Source: MRBY01 sp943371005
GTDB lineage: Bacteria; Cyanobacteriota; Cyanobacteriia; Cyanobacteriales; MRBY01
Direction: 5' to 3'
DNA length: 64,000 nt
Assembly: GCA_943371005.1 (NCBI GenBank)
Contig: CALRTB020000003.1
Span: 259,073 to 323,072, forward strand
This document shows positions 61,611 to 64,000 of this stretch, piece after piece. Position 1 is the first letter of the stretch; every line of letters begins with the position of its first letter. The notes beneath the pieces were generated by a model. It was not told the DNA's origin, did not search any database, and worked only from the letters and a program-made list of their open reading frames with translations. Position numbers and translations under genes: made by a program.

Positions 61611-63611
61611 ATGAACAATAAATTACAGGATCATTTTGTCGTGTGCGGGCTGGGAGGTCTTGGGCAACATTGTGTCCAAGCGATTAAGTCCTTTGGATCT
61701 GCTTTTCCAGTGGTCGCGATCGCCATGGGAACTCCTTCCATTCAGGAGATTGCCGATCTAGACCAACTCCTAGACGATTTCATCCTCGGTGACTGCTGCC
61801 AAGATGCAACCTTACGCCAAGCCCAAATCGAACGCTGTCGAGCCGCTTTAATTGTGACTGCTGATGAACGAATTAATGCTGAAACAGCCCTAGCTATTCG
61901 TCGCCTTAACCCCCATACTCGCCTGGTTCTTCGTTCTGACAAGAGTAATTTTAATCAACTACTCAAGTGTCATTTAGGGAATTTTATTGCTTTCAAGCCA
62001 GCAGAACTGCCCGCCTGTGCCCTCGCCTGGACTGCCTTGGGATCTGAAAACTTGGCTTGGTTTTCCCTAGAAAAACAATGGTTACGCCTCGTCTGCAAAG
62101 AATACCAACAGCCCTATTCCCGTGCCTTATCTACTTTTAATCACCATGATCGTCGTCTTTTGCAATATCAGAACATTCAAGAGGCAATACCAGCAGCTTT
62201 TTATAACTGGTCTCCCCAGGCCCAAGCAACCCGTGGCGATCGCCTAATTTACCTAGAAATGGCCCATCAATTTTTTGGCGACCAGCAAATCATCCAAAAT
62301 TTAGCGAAGGTTAGTCAGGGCAAAAACAAACGCTGGCAACGGTGGCGAGCCTTATCATGGCAACGCTTTTGGCAACTTAGTCTGCAACAAAAACTAAGGA
62401 GTATTGCCATTGTTTCGAGCGTTGTAATTACGGGTTTATTGCTTTTGGGAGCCGCTTTATTCCATTACTACTACCCAGGCACTTCTTGGTTAGATGCTTT
62501 TTACGGTACAGCGGTTTTGCTCCTGGGCGGCTATGGAGATTTATTTGGAGGATGGGAAGCAATTCCCGATTTACCTTGGTGGCTGCAACTCTTTGCGCTC
62601 AGTTTAAGTGTGGTGGGGACGGCTTTTGTTGGCATCTTATACGCACTACTGACGGAGGCCCTCTTATCTGCTAGGCTCCAGTTTAAACCTGCCCAACTCC
62701 CGATCCCCCAGAAAGATCACATCATTGTGGTGGGTTTAGATCCCTTAGGGTGTCAAATCATTCATCTTCTACAGCAATTTCGTCAACCCCTCGTGGCGAT
62801 CGCCCTTAGTCAACATCAAGAGCAAACGGTCGATCAAACGATACCAATACTGCGAGGTCCCATTGAAGCAGCGCTCCAACAAGCTCATGTTAAAACTGCC
62901 AAAAGCGTCATTCTTGCAACGACAGACGAAATGATAAATCTCGAAGCTGCATTATCAGTACGGAATCACAATCCTGATATTGGTCTGGTTTTAAGGGCTT
63001 CAGGTCAGCGGTTAAGTGATCATTTAAGGGCGATTTTGCCGGATGCTCATGTATTGTCCGTGTATGCTTTAATCGCCGAAGCCTTTGCTGGAGCCGCCTT
63101 TGGAGAAAACATCCTCAATCTCTTTCGTCTCAACCAGCAAACTATCTTGGTTACGGAGTACCACATTGAGACCCAGGATACGTTAAATGGCCTCTTGCTA
63201 TCAGATCTTGCCTATGGTTACGGGGTGGTTCCTGTGCTCCATAGTCACCGGGATGGACAAACCTATTTTCTGCCTCCAGATGACATTCAACTTCGGGTTG
63301 GCGATCGCCTCATTGTACTCGCCACCATTGAAGGATTGCGGCAGATTGAGATTGGTCAGAAATTGCCTAAAACCTATATTCTCACTATTGAAAAGCTTGG
63401 CTACCAAAATGCAGCTTTTGAAGCAACCAGGGTCATTGCCCGTATTTCCGGGTGTTCTCTAAAAATGGCCAATGAGACACTTCTCAATCTCCCCCAATCA
63501 TTGCCCCAAGCGCTATATGCCCATCCTGCAGAACGCCTCTTAAAAGCGTTACAAAAGCTACAAATTCATGCCTCCATTGAGAATAGATCAAGCGATTCTT
63601 CTGTTCCTTAA
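61611..63611 (+). CDS. Two-helix potassium-channel-like protein with nucleotide-binding domains on both sides
   Basis: 666 residues. N-terminal RCK/TrkA-N domain (HFVVCGLGGLGQHCVQAI, then FILGDCCQDATLRQAQIERCRAALIVTADE). Around 265-355 are two membrane helices with a pore loop G306-G-Y-G-D310. A second RCK-type domain follows (HIIVVGLDPLGCQIIHLL, ILRGPIEAALQQAHVKTAKSVILATTDE) and then a TrkA-C-like end. The filter reads LLGGYGD where K+ channels have T-V-G-Y-G-D, so selectivity may differ. RCK on both sides of the pore is unusual; most bacterial channels carry them only after the pore. Likely an inner-membrane ion channel gated by nucleotide or ions. Confidence 0.85.
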   Translation: MNNKLQDHFVVCGLGGLGQHCVQAIKSFGSAFPVVAIAMGTPSIQEIADLDQLLDDFILGDCCQDATLRQAQIERCRAALIVTADERINAETALAIRRLNPHTRLVLRSDKSNFNQLLKCHLGNFIAFKPAELPACALAWTALGSENLAWFSLEKQWLRLVCKEYQQPYSRALSTFNHHDRRLLQYQNIQEAIPAAFYNWSPQAQATRGDRLIYLEMAHQFFGDQQIIQNLAKVSQGKNKRWQRWRALSWQRFWQLSLQQKLRSIAIVSSVVITGLLLLGAALFHYYYPGTSWLDAFYGTAVLLLGGYGDLFGGWEAIPDLPWWLQLFALSLSVVGTAFVGILYALLTEALLSARLQFKPAQLPIPQKDHIIVVGLDPLGCQIIHLLQQFRQPLVAIALSQHQEQTVDQTIPILRGPIEAALQQAHVKTAKSVILATTDEMINLEAALSVRNHNPDIGLVLRASGQRLSDHLRAILPDAHVLSVYALIAEAFAGAAFGENILNLFRLNQQTILVTEYHIETQDTLNGLLLSDLAYGYGVVPVLHSHRDGQTYFLPPDDIQLRVGDRLIVLATIEGLRQIEIGQKLPKTYILTIEKLGYQNAAFEATRVIARISGCSLKMANETLLNLPQSLPQALYAHPAERLLKALQKLQIHASIENRSSDSSVP

Positions 63612-63936
63612 AAGACAGTTTATTAACTGAGAAATTTGCCCCATTTAACCCCAGAAATTATCGTCAAGCAAAGAATGGATTAAGTGAAGTTTAAGCCATG
63701 CAAATAGTCAATTTTTTTAAAGTTCAAAGCATCGCAAGATTTTTGTGGGATAATCAATTTATCAAAGAAAAAAATCCTCGTAAAGTTAAATGCCTGCGCA
63801 AAAGAACAACTCGTAAATTTAAGTAGCTTTAGTAAATTATCAAGGCTAAAACTTGAACTTGGGCGCGGCAGTCCCTATCCCTCTTTAGGGTAGGGAAGGA
63901 TAGCGCGGCTACTGAAGAGAAACGGAAGTAGCCAAA
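63612..63936. other. Intergenic region with a hairpin, no clear gene
   Basis: AT-rich. A hairpin TCCCTATCCCT / AGGGTAGGGA lies at 63872-63896, followed by AGGAT. The pattern of a T/C-rich stem plus a preceding CTTGGGCGCGGCAG resembles the right end of IS200/IS605 elements, but no transposase gene is visible. Confidence 0.35.
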
Positions 63937-63999
63937 TCAATCAGGCTTAGGCAATCGCCTTATGTACTCTCTGATAATTTGAGCCATGCTGACATCCTT
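63937..63999 (-). CDS. C-terminus of a probable ribbon-helix-helix protein
   Basis: Reading leftward from the window edge gives KDVSMAQIIREYIRRLPKPD and a stop. SMAQIIREYIRRL matches the second helix of CopG/Arc-type antitoxins or repressors. The rest of the gene is outside, so the call is weak. Confidence 0.35.
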   Translation of the reverse strand, partial: KDVSMAQIIREYIRRLPKPD

Positions 64000-64000
64000 G

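Noticed and set aside
63698..63826. 42-codon frame MQIVNFFKVQ... with a basic end
   Set aside because: No ribosome site and composition follows the AT-rich background; the basic C-terminus alone is not enough.

Overview
The window looks like a chromosomal segment of a unicellular cyanobacterium, most like a Picosynechococcus / Synechococcus sp. PCC 7002-type genome. Evidence: the octamer GCGATCGC (HIP1) recurs throughout, inside and between genes. The genes include the dark protochlorophyllide reductase genes chlL and chlN, two plant-type ferredoxins, an NDH-1 NdhD subunit, biliverdin reductase, a PucC-type transporter, a TLP40-type lumenal cyclophilin and several families known almost only from cyanobacteria (DUF3598, DUF3370, DUF3181, DUF5331). 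The species call is an inference from gene content and style. No search was run.

Layout. 1-4.9 kb: the 3' part of clpB, a DUF3598 protein, a CHAD protein, a DUF4332 protein and peptide deformylase. 5.4-9.6 kb: chlL - DUF5331 - chlN, closed by a strong terminator, then corA. 9.6-19.5 kb, mostly minus strand: DUF3370, map coupled to a peptidoglycan-binding/GH19 protein, sbcD on the plus strand, ugd and uxs (UDP-glucose to UDP-glucuronate to UDP-xylose), a PucC-like carrier, yraN and a glycine-rich membrane protein. 19.6-26.1 kb: a prepilin and a class D beta-lactamase on opposite strands, then a minus-strand run serS - ureF - gatD - unknown - cysteine/cystine lyase. 26.5-30.4 kb: ndhD, two paralogous ferredoxins and bvdR.

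30.4-36.7 kb is a copper region. DUF411, multicopper oxidase and CopA P-type ATPase lie in a row behind a promoter with the long, dyad-containing spacer of MerR-family (CueR/ZntR) promoters. On the opposite side of that promoter lies a small protein made of glycine-terminated pentads. It carries His, His, His, Met, Met, Met exactly every ten residues and has a His-rich tail. It is the most novel-looking item in the window.

36.7-41.0 kb is an AT-richer defence/addiction island: a RelE-type pair, a DUF4258/YgiT-type pair, a 912-residue MmeI-like single-chain restriction-methylation enzyme and a lone ribbon-helix-helix antitoxin without a toxin.

41.1-64 kb returns to core genes: type II NADH dehydrogenase, rsmE, mtnA, an MgtC/DUF4010 protein, an HtrA-type protease, coaX, a division pair (ftsI behind an FtsL-shaped gene), an iron-sulfur photolyase, a 31-residue membrane microprotein, an NhaP antiporter, TLP40, tRNA-Arg(ACG), moaC, tsaE and a K+-channel-like protein with nucleotide-binding domains on both sides of its pore. 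The last bases hold the C-terminus of what is probably another ribbon-helix-helix protein.
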